Positions 1 through 13,100 of a stretch of DNA of 64,000 nt are shown in pieces. The notes beneath the pieces were generated by a model. It did not search any database. It was not told the origin of the DNA and worked only from the letters and a program-made list of their open reading frames with translations. The position numbers and the translations under genes were made by a program. The number at the start of each line of letters is the position of its first letter. Positions within the stretch are counted from its first letter, which is position 1. Source of the DNA: Metridium senile (lineage: Eukaryota > Cnidaria > Anthozoa > Actiniaria > Metridiidae); the NCBI GenBank assembly GCA_949775045.1, contig OX459103.1:1137501-1201500 (forward strand). The letters are read 5' to 3'.

Positions 1-384
1 GATTTCAAGTTATCAACCTACTTTAAACATCATCATTAACAACATCATCAATTTTCTTATTGTTATCAACACTGTCACACAGGTCGTTATAAAATACACT
101 GTATATGATAAAATTTTATAAACAAGACAATTATTGGTTTATTGAAAGGTTTATTTTGTCCAGACATGTTTCAGCGCACTAACGCCATCATTAGGTTGAA
201 ATCCATGGTCTTTTTTATGAAATTATTAGATTCGCTGCTAACCAACAACCATATGATAAAGTATTAATTGTTAAGTGTAATTGTTGTTATTGGAGTTGCT
301 GCTCCAATACATTGTTAACATTCATTTTGTCCATCATCATCTGTCTTGCCTGTTGTTGATCCACTATTATTGTCATCATTATTA

Positions 385-2810
385 ACATTATCACCATTAG
401 CAATCATTGTACCATTATCATCATCATCATCATCATCACTATGATTATCATAAGTAGCATTATCATCATCATCAATATCATCATATTATGAACACTATCA
501 TTATCATTATCAGCAATCATTGATACCATTATCATCATCATCATCATCACTATGATTATCATAAGTAGCATTATCATCATCATCAATATCATCATATTAT
601 GAACACTATCATTATCATTATTAGCAATCATTGTACCATTATCATCATCATCATCATCACTATGATTATCATAAGTAGCATTATCATCATCATCAATATC
701 ATCATATTATGAACACTATCATTATCATTATTAGCAATCATTGTACCATTATCATCATCATCATCATCACTATGATTATCATAAGTAGCATTATCATCAT
801 CATCAATATCATCATATTATGAACACTATCATTATCATTATTAGCAATCATTGATACCATTGTTATCATCATCATCACTATGATTATCATAAGTAGCATT
901 ATCATCATCATCAATATCATCATATTATGAACACTATCATTATCATTATTAGCAATCATTGATACCATTGTTATCATCATCATCATCACTATGATTATCA
1001 TAAGTAGCATTATCATCATCATCAATATCATCATATTATGAACACTATCATTATCATTATTAGCAATCATTGATACCATTGTTATCATCATCATCACTAT
1101 GATTATCATAAGTAGCATTATCATTATGATCAATATCATCATATTATGAACACTATCATTATCATTATTAGCAATTATTGATACCATTGTTATCATCATC
1201 ATCACTATGATTATCATAAGTAGCATTATCATCATCATATTATGAACACTATCATTATGATTATTAGCAATCATTGTTACCATTATCATCATCATCATCA
1301 CTATGATTATCATAAGTAGCATTATCATCATGATCAATATCATCATATTATGAACACTATCATTATCATTATTAGCAATCATTGTTACCATTATCATCAT
1401 CATCACTATGATTATCATAAGTAGCATTATCATCATCATCAATATCATCATATTATGAACACTATCATTATCATTATCAGCAATCATTCTGTTACCATTA
1501 TCATCATCATCATCATCACTATGATTATCATAAGTAGCATTATCATCATCATCAATATCATCATATTATGAACACTATCATTATCATTATCAGCAATCAT
1601 TGATACCATTGTTATCATCATCATCACTATGATTATCATAAGTAGCATTATCATCATCATATTATGAACACTATCATTATGATTATTAGCAATCATTGAT
1701 ACCATCATCATCATCATCACTATGATTATCATACATGTAAGTAGCATTATCATCATCATCAATATCATCATATTATGAACACTATCATTATGATTATTAG
1801 CAATCATTGTTACCATTATCATCATCATCATCATCACTATGATAATCATAAGTAGCATTATCATCATGATCAATATCATCATATTATGAACACTATCATT
1901 ATCATTATTAGCAATCATTGATACCATTATCATTATCATCATCATCATCATCACTATGATTATCATAAGTAGCATTATCATCATGATCAATATCATCATA
2001 TTATGAACACTATCATTATCATTATTAGCAATCATTGATACCATTGTTATCATCATCATCGATTCATCACTGATTATCATAAGTAGCATTATCATCATCA
2101 TCAATATCATCATATTATGAACACTATCATTTAATATCATTATTAGCAATCATTGATACCATTGTTATCATCATCATCATCATCATCATCACTATGATTA
2201 TCATACATGTAAGTAGCATTATCATCATGATCAATATCATCATATTATGAACACTATCATTATCATTATTAGCAATCATTGTTACCATTATCATCATCAT
2301 CATCATCACTATGATTATCATAAGTAGCATTATCATCATGATCAATATCATATTATGAACACTATCATTATCATTATTAGCAATCATTGATACCATTGTT
2401 ATCATCATCATCACTATGATTATCATAAGTAGCATTATCATCATCATCAATATCATCATATTATGAACACTATCATTATCATTATTAGCAATCATTGATA
2501 CCATTGTTATCATCATCATCATCACTGATTATCATAAGTAGCATTATCATCATCATCAATATCATCATATTATGAACACTATCATTATCATTATTAGCAA
2601 TCATTGTTACCATTATCATCATCATCATCATCACTATGATTATCATAAGTAGCATTATCATCATCATCAATATCATCATATTATGAACACTATCATTATC
2701 ATTATTAGCAATCATTGATACCATCGTTATCATCATCATCATCATCACTATGATTATCATAAGTAGTATTATCATCATCATCAATATCATCATCATCATA
2801 TTTAGCAACC
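385..2810. repeat. Satellite of about 108-118 bp (TCA-rich) units
   Basis: About twenty tandem copies of a unit built from TCA triplets plus a fixed core (TATTATGAACACTATCATTA, and CATAAGTAGCATTATC). Units differ by a few bases, by loss of a triplet block, and by a CATGTA insertion in some copies. Several long minus-strand open frames here (repeats of NDNDSVHNMM) come only from the triplet structure and are not genes. Confidence 0.93.
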
Positions 2811-2864
2811 ATTCAGTTTTAAAATTACTATAGTCATCTCCATCATTATGGCTATAACAATTTA

Positions 2865-3060
2865 CCTTGTGGCTGGCATGGGTGGCCTAGCAGTGAGAGA
2901 GCTGGCCTTTCACCACTGTGACCTCAGGGTTCGATTCCCGGCTCGGGCAACAAGTGAATAGAGTTTGTTTGATGAACATGTGAGCAGAGTTGTGTGTTAT
3001 AAATATTGAATGTAGTGGTAGTGAGTATGAGCGAACCTCACGAAAGAGCCGAGATGGGGA
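2865..3060 (+). mobile_element. tRNA-derived SINE-like segment
   Basis: Contains an A-box-like TGGCCTAGCAGTG near 2891 and a perfect B box GGTTCGATTCC near 2929, spaced as in a tRNA. No clean acceptor stem is seen, so it is a SINE head or tRNA relic, not a working tRNA gene. The tail limit is uncertain. Confidence 0.5.
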
Positions 3061-3409
3061 GTGATGGTTGTTAATATACGTTGTTTTTTTTACCTTGTTC
3101 TATCAGCAGTTGTTTTCATTTTAGCAAGTTCTTGTTTTCTTAAAGCAGCTTTTATAGACAGGATAGTCTTATATATGGAGTCTTTATACACTTTCATCTA
3201 CAAACAAAACATATTTTATACAACAATTTGGATAGTGCATCCAAAACGGGATAATTAAACACTAGAAGAAACATCTCGTGACACAACATAAGTCAGATGA
3301 TGATGTTGATAGTTATGTTGAGGGATATGATGTAAATAGTGATGATGACGACAATGATTATGATGATGATGATAAAATTATTAGCTGCGCTGCTAATTCA
3401 AGTACTTAC
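3061..3409. other. Gene A intron 10, no recognisable feature
   Basis: AT-rich sequence with a short (GATGAT) tract near 3355-3375. Gene A exon 11 was looked for on the minus strand and not found. Confidence 0.5.
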
Positions 3410-3487
3410 TGATTTATATTTATCATTCAGTTTGTCATTGTCCAGTATATAATCAGGGTATCCATAGTTCCCCCACACGCTTTTCAC
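3410..3487 (-). CDS. Gene A exon 10 (last one seen)
   Basis: 26 codons in phase 0, with [15 protein letters not shown] in the middle and donor TCA|GTAAGT. Genes B and C have exons of the same 78 nt with GYPD[YF]I. The next exon should lie leftwards but I did not find it before position 1. Confidence 0.88.
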
Positions 3488-6400
3488 CTGAAAAAAGTCA
3501 CAACTGTCTCAGTATTAACCTGATCAGTATCGATTTTAAGGTACAATTGTTTTAATTTTTTAATGACATGTACAGTTAATGTCCACCAAAAAAACACATT
3601 AGCACTAATAACGTAAATGGAAACTAGCGAGTAAACAAGTATAGGCTGCGTCGGTGTTTGATATAAACGATAGGTAATAGAATGAAAATTTGTAACACAG
3701 TTGAATCTCTCAATCAACAAAGTCGTTGTAATTTAGCTTTTTAATGATCAAAGTATGTACATGGAGTATTAGTTTTCAAGTTCATCGTCGTCTTCGTGTC
3801 AAAAAAATAGATTTGAAGAACTTCGATCGTATTTCGACATCTTCGATCCCGTGAGTGGAAAATCGTCTGATATAAGGACATGCATGCATATATAAGCTTC
3901 ATATTTCGGTAAAAGTACAATTAATTATATATATCAAACATATCAAGAGTAATTTTCAAACGAACCATTTCAACTTCATAACACGTGTTTCTTGGTTTGC
4001 AAGTCAGTGTTTTTAAAACACTGAATAATATTCATTATTCAGTGTAGCAAGTAAAATTGTGTGAATCATTTGTTTTCTTGATTTAAGTTCGTTAAACTGT
4101 TTGAAGTTCATGTTTTTAAAGTCATGCATGTTCTCAGCAATGACAGATCAGAAGTATACTTTGTATGCACCAGTCAATAATATTTATAGATATTAAATTA
4201 TTGTATACTAAAAAAACGTTCATTGTATTATATTAAATATAAAATGAAAAAAATATTTAGGTGTTATTTATTCTTATACATTCTCTATTCACTAGCCACT
4301 TTTTGACGTAGCCCGACTTCACACTCTTGGAGTGTCTAGTTTTCATTATATTACCTATCAATAATAACACAACATAAACTCGTTCTAAATGCTCGTAGAC
4401 TACGAGTAGTCCTTCTTTTCCCTCCAGAATCAGTAATTTAAAAAAACGAGTGTTGCGGGATTCCTGTGGAGCGCGCCGGTAATAGATCGTTGATCTTTTC
4501 CTCTCCCTACTCAACGATCTATTTCCGGCGCGCTCCACAGGAATCCCGCAACACTCGTTTTTTTTAAATTACTGATTCTGGAGGGAAAAGAAGGACTACT
4601 CGTAGTCTAAAATGCTCGATACTAGCATAAATTGGTCAACATAGATTCCAAGTTCTTATTTCATTATTGGAAAAAAATACAATAGGTTAAATGAACAGTT
4701 TGAGTCCGACTGGACATTCCATTGTCCAACACTATAAATATTTCTCTCTATGCACCATCATTTACTTGATAATGTTGTCGCGATGACAACGAAACGTCGT
4801 AATTTGTATTCGCTAGTTTTCTTATTAAAAACAAATAAAGTAACCTTTTCTATGGCAGCACTCTTAGTCTTGACATCCATCCAGTCACTTCTCATTAACG
4901 TTTGTTGGAAAACTTTATTGATTGATTGAGCCATTTCCTCGGCCTATAAGAGCAAACATACAATCCAATTTATTTTTATTTTATTAGCTTCGCCTTAGAG
5001 CAAATGCTGTTAAACCATGAAATGCAATCTAAGAAAGTACTAGAGCACAAACACTAAAAGTGTGCAACATAAATACTACTAAATACTGCTAAATTATGCA
5101 AATTATTTTGTTCTCTATAATTGTTTAATCAACACTATTTAGTGGTAAATAGTACAAACTTTAAGTATTGCATACTTTTAGTGTTTGTACTCTAACAAAT
5201 AGGGACTATTTTGTCACTATCGCTCAACCAGAACATCTTGAGACAAAAGAGCAATACTTAGTCACTAAATTGTGACTATTTGTTAGAATTTACTTGATAT
5301 TATTTCATGGTTTAACTGCATTTGTTCTAATAAATACAATAACAGCAAACAAATTACATTACAAAAAAAAAAACAGATAAATAACATGGCAGGGTACCCA
5401 CAACAGCGTTAGCCAATTACTGTCTGCCTAGATGGCTGTTTATACTGCACGGCAAAATGTGTCTACGTTTACCCAAAACTACAAGTGTTTAACATCGAAC
5501 TACAGTAGCGCCTTCCACAGATGACGTCACGCACGATGCATTATTGGATTGAAATGCGGACAAGCCAAGCCCAAAATACATACTATTATGCTGCAACATT
5601 TGTCTTGTTGTTTCTAATTCATGGAAAAACTATGAGGTTTTTTTTACTGGTCTTGGTCTTTTTCTTGTAATCGAAGCCTTTTTTACAAAGTTTATCCGCA
5701 TTTCCATCCCACAAGGCTTTGCTATATCTATTTTTAGTAACCGTGAAAAATGCTATTCAATCTTAACACGTTTGTTCATCGGTGCTTTCATACAAGGAAG
5801 ATTAATGAGCAGCGTAGAACTTGCATAGACGACATTTCGGGTTACTCGTTGTTTTATCAATGTACACCGAATTGCAAGAAGGTTGTCACAAGAAAAAAGA
5901 ACAGTAATTTAGTCAGAATGGAATAACAAAAGAGAGAGTTCAGCTTGAGTGAACTTCTTTTGTCCTTTAATGAATTCCTTTCCCACTAAATTACAAAAGT
6001 CAGGACAACGTTCTTGCAACTGGGTGTATATAACAAGGCGATTTTTCCAGTGCGGTATTGCGCGTTCCATTATTAATGTATGACAAATTGGTTCATTTCT
6101 ACACGTACCAGTCTCTTGGTGTTTCTGGGAAAGTGTTTGTCGACGTATACTCTAGCTAACGACATGGGGAAGTATTCCCTTAGTCTATCGAAGCACATAG
6201 CCTTTATTACTGGCGTTTGTGAATTAAAAGCTTTTCTTCTAAACCTTTCGCGTATTTTGTAGAATTCTTTGCTAGTGAACATATACATATTGTCATATTG
6301 AAAAATTATTTTCCATCCAATGTAATTCAAAAACGTTCTGTAACAAAAAAGAGAGAGAGTTCAGTTTCTTTCTCATGACTGTCGCCATCATCATCACTAT

Positions 6401-7141
6401 TGAGGGGGACGTAAGGGTTTGCGGTATTCGGTATTTGCCCATTTTTTGTGCGGTATTGCGGTATCCAGACCCCCTTACGCCCCCCTAACTATTCAACATA
6501 TCATTCAGGCATATCATATTATCATCACTATTCAGCCTCGTTTCCATTACTTTACCACCTTCGTTTTTGGGTTAGGCGGGAAATAAACCGCATCACTATT
6601 ATCAAGCTATCATCACCATCATTACAATCAGTGTAGTCCACACCATCATCAAAAAGGTTGACGCGGAGTGAACGGTAAACGGCGATTACACGACCGAAAG
6701 GAATTGTGGTTATGCAATATCTTTGTTTTTCAGCACGGTTTTCCAGCATCAATAGCTGTTATTACAGTTATATGCAAATGATTTTGAACAATGGGTTGAA
6801 GTCGAGGCTTTCGGGCGAAAACAATAGGTTTGCCCGAAAGCCTCGATTTGAATCCATTGTTTGAAATCATTTGCATATAACTGTAATAACATCTATTGTA
6901 AGCTCTTCTTTACTATATGGGGCTGGTGTTATGCCGTAAATTCGTTTTCTGTCGCCAAAGACTAACATAAATAATCAATATCAAAGACCCACAATTCCTC
7001 TCGATCGTACAATCGCCGTGCGCCATTCACCGTCCACTCCGTCAACCATTTTTGAAATAAGTGGATACGGACTCCCTTCAAGGCAAACATGTACAGCAGT
7101 CTTGTTAACGTAGTAGTTTTAAATACTGTTAGATGAGATTT

Positions 7142-7175
<34 letters not shown>

Positions 7176-10100
7176 ACATCATCATTATCTTACCGTTTTG
7201 GAAGTCTTTTCAAAACCTTGATGATTTTGACGACGTCCTCTATTGCAGACACAACTATTTCTTCCTCTGGGCTGACTCGATATGGTGTCTTACGGAACAG
7301 TTCGTTAAAAAAACTCAACCAGTTCATCTGTGGGTATGATACAACATATTACTTATAATACTAGTTATACTAGTTATCATAAGGCTCGTTTACACTAGAA
7401 GTTTTGTCGCGCGACAAGATCGGCGATTTCAATTGGGTGGTGTACAATATATTGAGTACATTGGGCACATCTACATTTATGTTTACTCTTAATAATGAGT
7501 TGGGCTAACTCACTATGAAGTGTCATCCTGAATGCATGATTAACTCAATAGACAGAGGTGTATCTACTCAGTCGTGTTTGCAGTGAATATGTAAATAGAC
7601 TTACCTGGTTTGGGGTGTATTTCATCAATTCGCTGACTTTATACTTGCCATAGTAGTTTTCTTCATTATTTGCTGTAGTATAACCTTTCACAGCCTGCAA
7701 TAGAGATGATGGTGAGATCGGAATTCTTCTACTATAATTATATGTTTTGTTCTTGTTAGATATACGTTACAAGAAGATTAAGTAAGGTTGTGTGTGTGGT
7801 TGTCGAAGGGTTAAAACTTTCGATGTTATTATTACTGCTGTTGATGTTGTTCGGCTGATTTTTTTGTTCGTTGTTGTTGTTGTTAGTATTACTGTTGTTA
7901 GTATGATTACTGTTGTTTTTAAGTTTTTGATGTTTTTGCTATTTTTGTTGTTGTTTCTGTGTTGTTGTTTTTGTTAGAGTTTTTTTATTGTTTTTAGTAT
8001 TGCTGTTATTATTATTGTTGTTGTTATTATCATTAATGTTGTCAGTATTAGTTGTTGCTAGTATTGTTGTTGTCATTGTTGTTAGTGTTGCTATAGCAGC
8101 ACTAACTATAATACTAATTACTAATAATAAATATTTCAAAATACTTACATTGGCTATATCACTTTCAATTTTAACTATATCATAGACATCTTCATTTAAC
8201 TGTGTGTCGTTCTTTGCACCAAGATATGGTAAGATCTCGTAAATCAGCTCCCTATAGGCTTTGAGGGCCTAGGAAAGAATAATTATAAACATTTTCTTTA
8301 AAGCCATTCCAGGTTTAAAATGTGGAAGCTAGAACGCATTCTTACCTTTTTGGACTTTCTTCTATATTGATTATAGAAGAGTCCATACTCAAACGTTTGC
8401 CCCACCTAAAATATTAGTGAATCAAATCAGAGAGCTACAATCGTTCAGTCAATGGAATGAACCAATCAATCATGCAATCAATCAGTCAATTTAGTAATCT
8501 ATCAATCAATTAATCTATCAATCAATTAAGCAATATGTCAATCAATCCATCAATTAAGCAATATGTCAATCAATCAATTAAACAATCGGGCAATCAATCA
8601 ATGATCTAATCATTCAATCAATCAATGATCTAATCATTCAATCAACAAGTCAATTATTCAATCAATCAATGATGTAATCATTCAATCAATAAGTCAATTA
8701 TTCAATCAATCAATGATGTAATCATTCAATCAATAAGTCAATTATTCAATCAATCAATGATGTAATCATTCAATCAATAAGTCAATTATTCAATCAATCA
8801 ATGATGTAATCATTCAATCAATAAGTCAATTATTCAATCAATCAATGATGTAATCATTCAATCAATAAGTCAATTATTCAATCAATCAATGATGTAATCA
8901 TTCAATCAATAAGTCAATTATTCAATCAATCAATGATGTAATCATTCAATCAATAAGTCAATTATTCAATCAATCAATGATCTAATCATTCAATCAATAA
9001 GTCAATTATTCAATCAATCAATGATCTAATCATTCAATCAACAAGTCAATTATTCAATCAATCAATGATCTAATCATTCAATCAACAAGTCAATTATTCA
9101 ATCAATCAATGATCTAATCATTCAATCAACAAGTCAATTATTCAATCAATCAATGATCTAATCATTCAATCAACAAGTCAATTATTCAATCAATCAATGA
9201 TCTAATCATTCAATCAATCAATGATCTAATCATTCAATCAATAAGTCAATTATTCACTCAATAAGTCAATCAATCAATGATCTAATCATTCAATCAATAA
9301 GTCAATTATTCACTCAATAAGTCAATCAATCAATGATCTAATCAGTCGGTCAATAGACCTAATAGGCTAACGCGTTGCTATGTTCGTTTCCACCAAATTC
9401 AAAACCATGCATGCACTGGGAATAAAAACTTTTGTTCCAAATATTTTCCACGTGATAACGAAATACATAAGACAAAGAATCTTATTCCCAAAAGATTTGA
9501 ATCGGGTGGAAACGTACATAGCAACGCGTTAGCCGTCATACAAGTCTTACATTTATTATATATCGACTGCTGTTCTGGAGATCTGTCATTATTCTCGTTT
9601 CGATGAAGGGATTCACGTTCATATCTCTACTTAATTTGCCCAGTAGAGTCTCTACATTAAACATGCTCTCATTCCATTTACTATCGACCACAGGCCACTG
9701 TATGTATTTATGAATAAGGTCGAGCAACTCTTTTCCTTTGGTTGGGTCACTTTCTTGTAGGTTCACACAACTGTCGTAAAATGAGAGAGCTTTCATGACA
9801 GCCGACACCTGAGAAGATATTTATGAATAAGAAATAGAACGAGAAAAGCCGCTTATAATGAGAGTAATAGTGGTGATGGCGATCCGGATGATAATGGTGA
9901 TAATGCCGATAATGGAGATGATGATGTTAATGGCGATGATGGTAATGCCAATCCGGTTGATAATGCCGATGATGGTGATGATAGTGGCGATGATAGTGAT
10001 GATGATGGCGATGATGATGTTAATGGCGATGATGGTAATGCCAATCCGGTTGATAGTGACGATGATGGTGATGATAATGGCGGTGATGGTGTTAATGGCG

Positions 10101-13100
10101 ATGATGGTAATGCCAATCCGGTTGATAGTGGCGCTGATGGTGATGATAATGGCGGTGATGGTGTTAATGGCGATGATGGTAATGCCAATCCGGTTGATAG
10201 TGGCGCTGATGGGGATGGTAATGGTGATGATGGTAATGCCAATCCGGATGATGATGATAATAGTAATGATATATTAACATTGATGACGATGGCATCATCT
10301 AAATTGATTACTGATCATGATAATAACGCTGATGGTGGTGTTCATATGAATATTTGTATGATGTTGATGATCGTAAGGTTAATAATGATAATAGTCGATA
10401 CTACACATTCAGCGATGGTTTTGATTTTGTTTGTAAAACTCGTATACTGCACTGCTATATAATACCTACATTTGTATACTCTTTCTGTAATTGTTTATTA
10501 ACTAATAAGTCTTCTATGAACTTATTGACTTTGATGTCTAAAAGTGTCCACTCATCTACTTTGAGGAACTTTCCCTTAGGTATCTCATGTGTCTTGATCC
10601 AACCACCACATGCGTACTCGTAGAAATCCTGACACGGATCTCGTCTCGGATCTATACAGTTCATCAAATCTACAATAAAAAACATGTAATTAATTAAGTC
10701 TTAGAGGTGTAGTGATAAATAGTAGTACAAAGTCCATTAAATCTATAATAAAAATATTAAATTAGTAATAATCAATTAATATTTAATATAATGATAAGTA
10801 GAGGTTTAGTAATAGATAGTGGTACAGAATTCATTAAATCAACAAAAACAATATAACATTAATAATAATCAATTAATGTCTAATGTCAAATAAATAGATT
10901 CAGGTGATTTCGCGCGCGCACTTCCTGTTAGTTTTTGTCGCATCAGTTCCAAGATGGCAACCTCGTTCCCAGGGCCAGGGCCCCCTCCAAAAGCGAAGGG
11001 AGAGGGCCCTGGGAACGAGGTTGCCGAGAGATCAAGAGTTGTTTCCCGTTTACCAACCTTAAAATAACTTTACATTAAAAAGTTCTATGTTACTTGGACA
11101 ATAAAAGTTCACTGCTGCTCACCCCCCCCCCCCCCCCCTTTTTGTTTTTGTTTTAAGAATCACACAAGTGAGGCAATGCTTGTTGTCTCATCTGCATGCA
11201 TACAATATCTTTATTTAAGGAGGGAGAAGCATCCATAAAAATGGGTCAATATTACCAGCTATCAACAGTCATTAATAGCCCCATTGAGTTCTTTTCGATA
11301 TATTACATTTTGACTTGTTCTAACCACAAATCACTCTATCTAATATCAAACTGACCCTGTTTAATTAACTAATTGTGGCGATTGATAATGTACGACACTT
11401 TAGTTGATGAAAAATTGACCGCAAACTGCATACAACTAGAGAGCGAAACACTAACACCATGGCATAACAACAAAATGGTTGCTCATTTGTAACTATTTGA
11501 TGATAATAATAAATCTTTAATGGGCTACAAATAAAGCAGAGCTTTTTTTCTAATCTAGCCCATAACATTTGGTCAAACACAAACATAATTTTATACCAAA
11601 GGAAACCCTACCTCGATCTACCTCGAGTTACCACTTTTCTTTGATAGTGATACTAAACAAGAACTATTACACAGTAGCAATTTGAATTTGTTTTCATTTA
11701 TGCAGTGTTTGCACTCTATAGAAGAAGAGGTTTTAAAATGATGATACACCCTAAATATATAAATGTTTTGCAAGGAGCTCCATGCACAGTTAGAAAATGG
11801 TTAAACTTATTAAATGTAATGTTTGTAAAACGTAATGTAAGGTTTGTAGGTTGGATTTGATTCATATTAGTAGTTGTTGTTACTCACTGGCAATCTTTTC
11901 ATTTTTAATAATTTCTCCTAAGCTTTCGGCCTTCGCGGCCATCTTCAGAGGAATGAAAGATCGTTACAAGTCGTAAGAAAAAAAAACAAATAAAGAACGC
12001 GCGCATATTAATTAAACTGTTTCAAAACAAACATATAAAATAGCAAAAGGAAGAAATTAAATGAAGTATCTACAATAATAGAGTCTAATAAACATACCTT
12101 TTTACCGAAAAAAAATTATAGAAGAGTCGAGAAGGAAATCAATTCAAGTATAGCTACAGCAACTGAGTCTAGTATGAATTGATAAAAACAATTAACAGGG
12201 AAAAAAAACTGATTTTGTCAAACCGTTACAAAGAAAAGGTTGCAAAGTGCCTAAAATGTTTTTTTCTTGTCCACTTACGATAATACCACAAGTTTGACTA
12301 TACGGACCTCAAGACAAGGTCATCGGTAAGTACAAACAGCCATATGGTGTTAGTCACTTTTATTAATACTCTTAATAAATGCGGTAAACGGTGAATAGAG
12401 AAACTATGTATATAAACCAATACCATATATCATCTCTATAATAGTAAAATTTAACTTTAATAGTAAAAAATATAGATATATATAACTGATGAGGAAGACC
12501 TTGTATATATAGAAAACATATATAAGATTGAGAAATAGAATTACGAGAAGACCAGTTGTCATTTTTGTAATTTGTATATTTCGGTCTTTATCCAAAGACC
12601 ATCAACTGCAAATGAATAAATTAAAATTAGTTTTTATTCATTTGCAGTTGATGGTCTTTGGATAAAGACCGAAATATACAAATTACAAAAATGACAACTG
12701 GTATTCTCGTAATTCTATTTCTCATCAAACTATATGCCCAAAAGAATATATATATAAGATTATAAGAAAAACATTGTAATTTAAACATTATATGAAAATA
12801 TGTTCCCATTATATGAAAATACGTTCCCATTCCCGATAGGATGCCAAAGTTAAGCTGAAAATAGAAAATAGAGCTTGTTTTGCGTCTGCAGTTGTTTTTA
12901 ATCTACCAGTTGTGTACTTATAGTTTTCTTTAATTCTAATATCAACAAGGGCGTATCAAGGAGGGTGAACAGTCGCCCTCTCTTTGGATATAATAAGCGG
13001 TATAAGTAATACGATAATAACCGAGTAATAGGACTTAAATGATGCCTTTCCTTGAAATCGTTGTGCATTCGCCACTGCAATACAATAGTTAATTAGTGCT

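Noticed and set aside
404..2808. Long minus-strand open frames (75-249 codons)
   Set aside because: They repeat NDNDSVHNMM and read straight from the TCA-based satellite; no domain and no start context.
2865..2950. A functional tRNA gene
   Set aside because: A and B boxes are present but no convincing acceptor stem or anticodon arm; called SINE-like instead.
8445..9345. CRISPR-like regular repeat
   Set aside because: No spacers of unique sequence; it is a eukaryotic minisatellite of 44 bp units.
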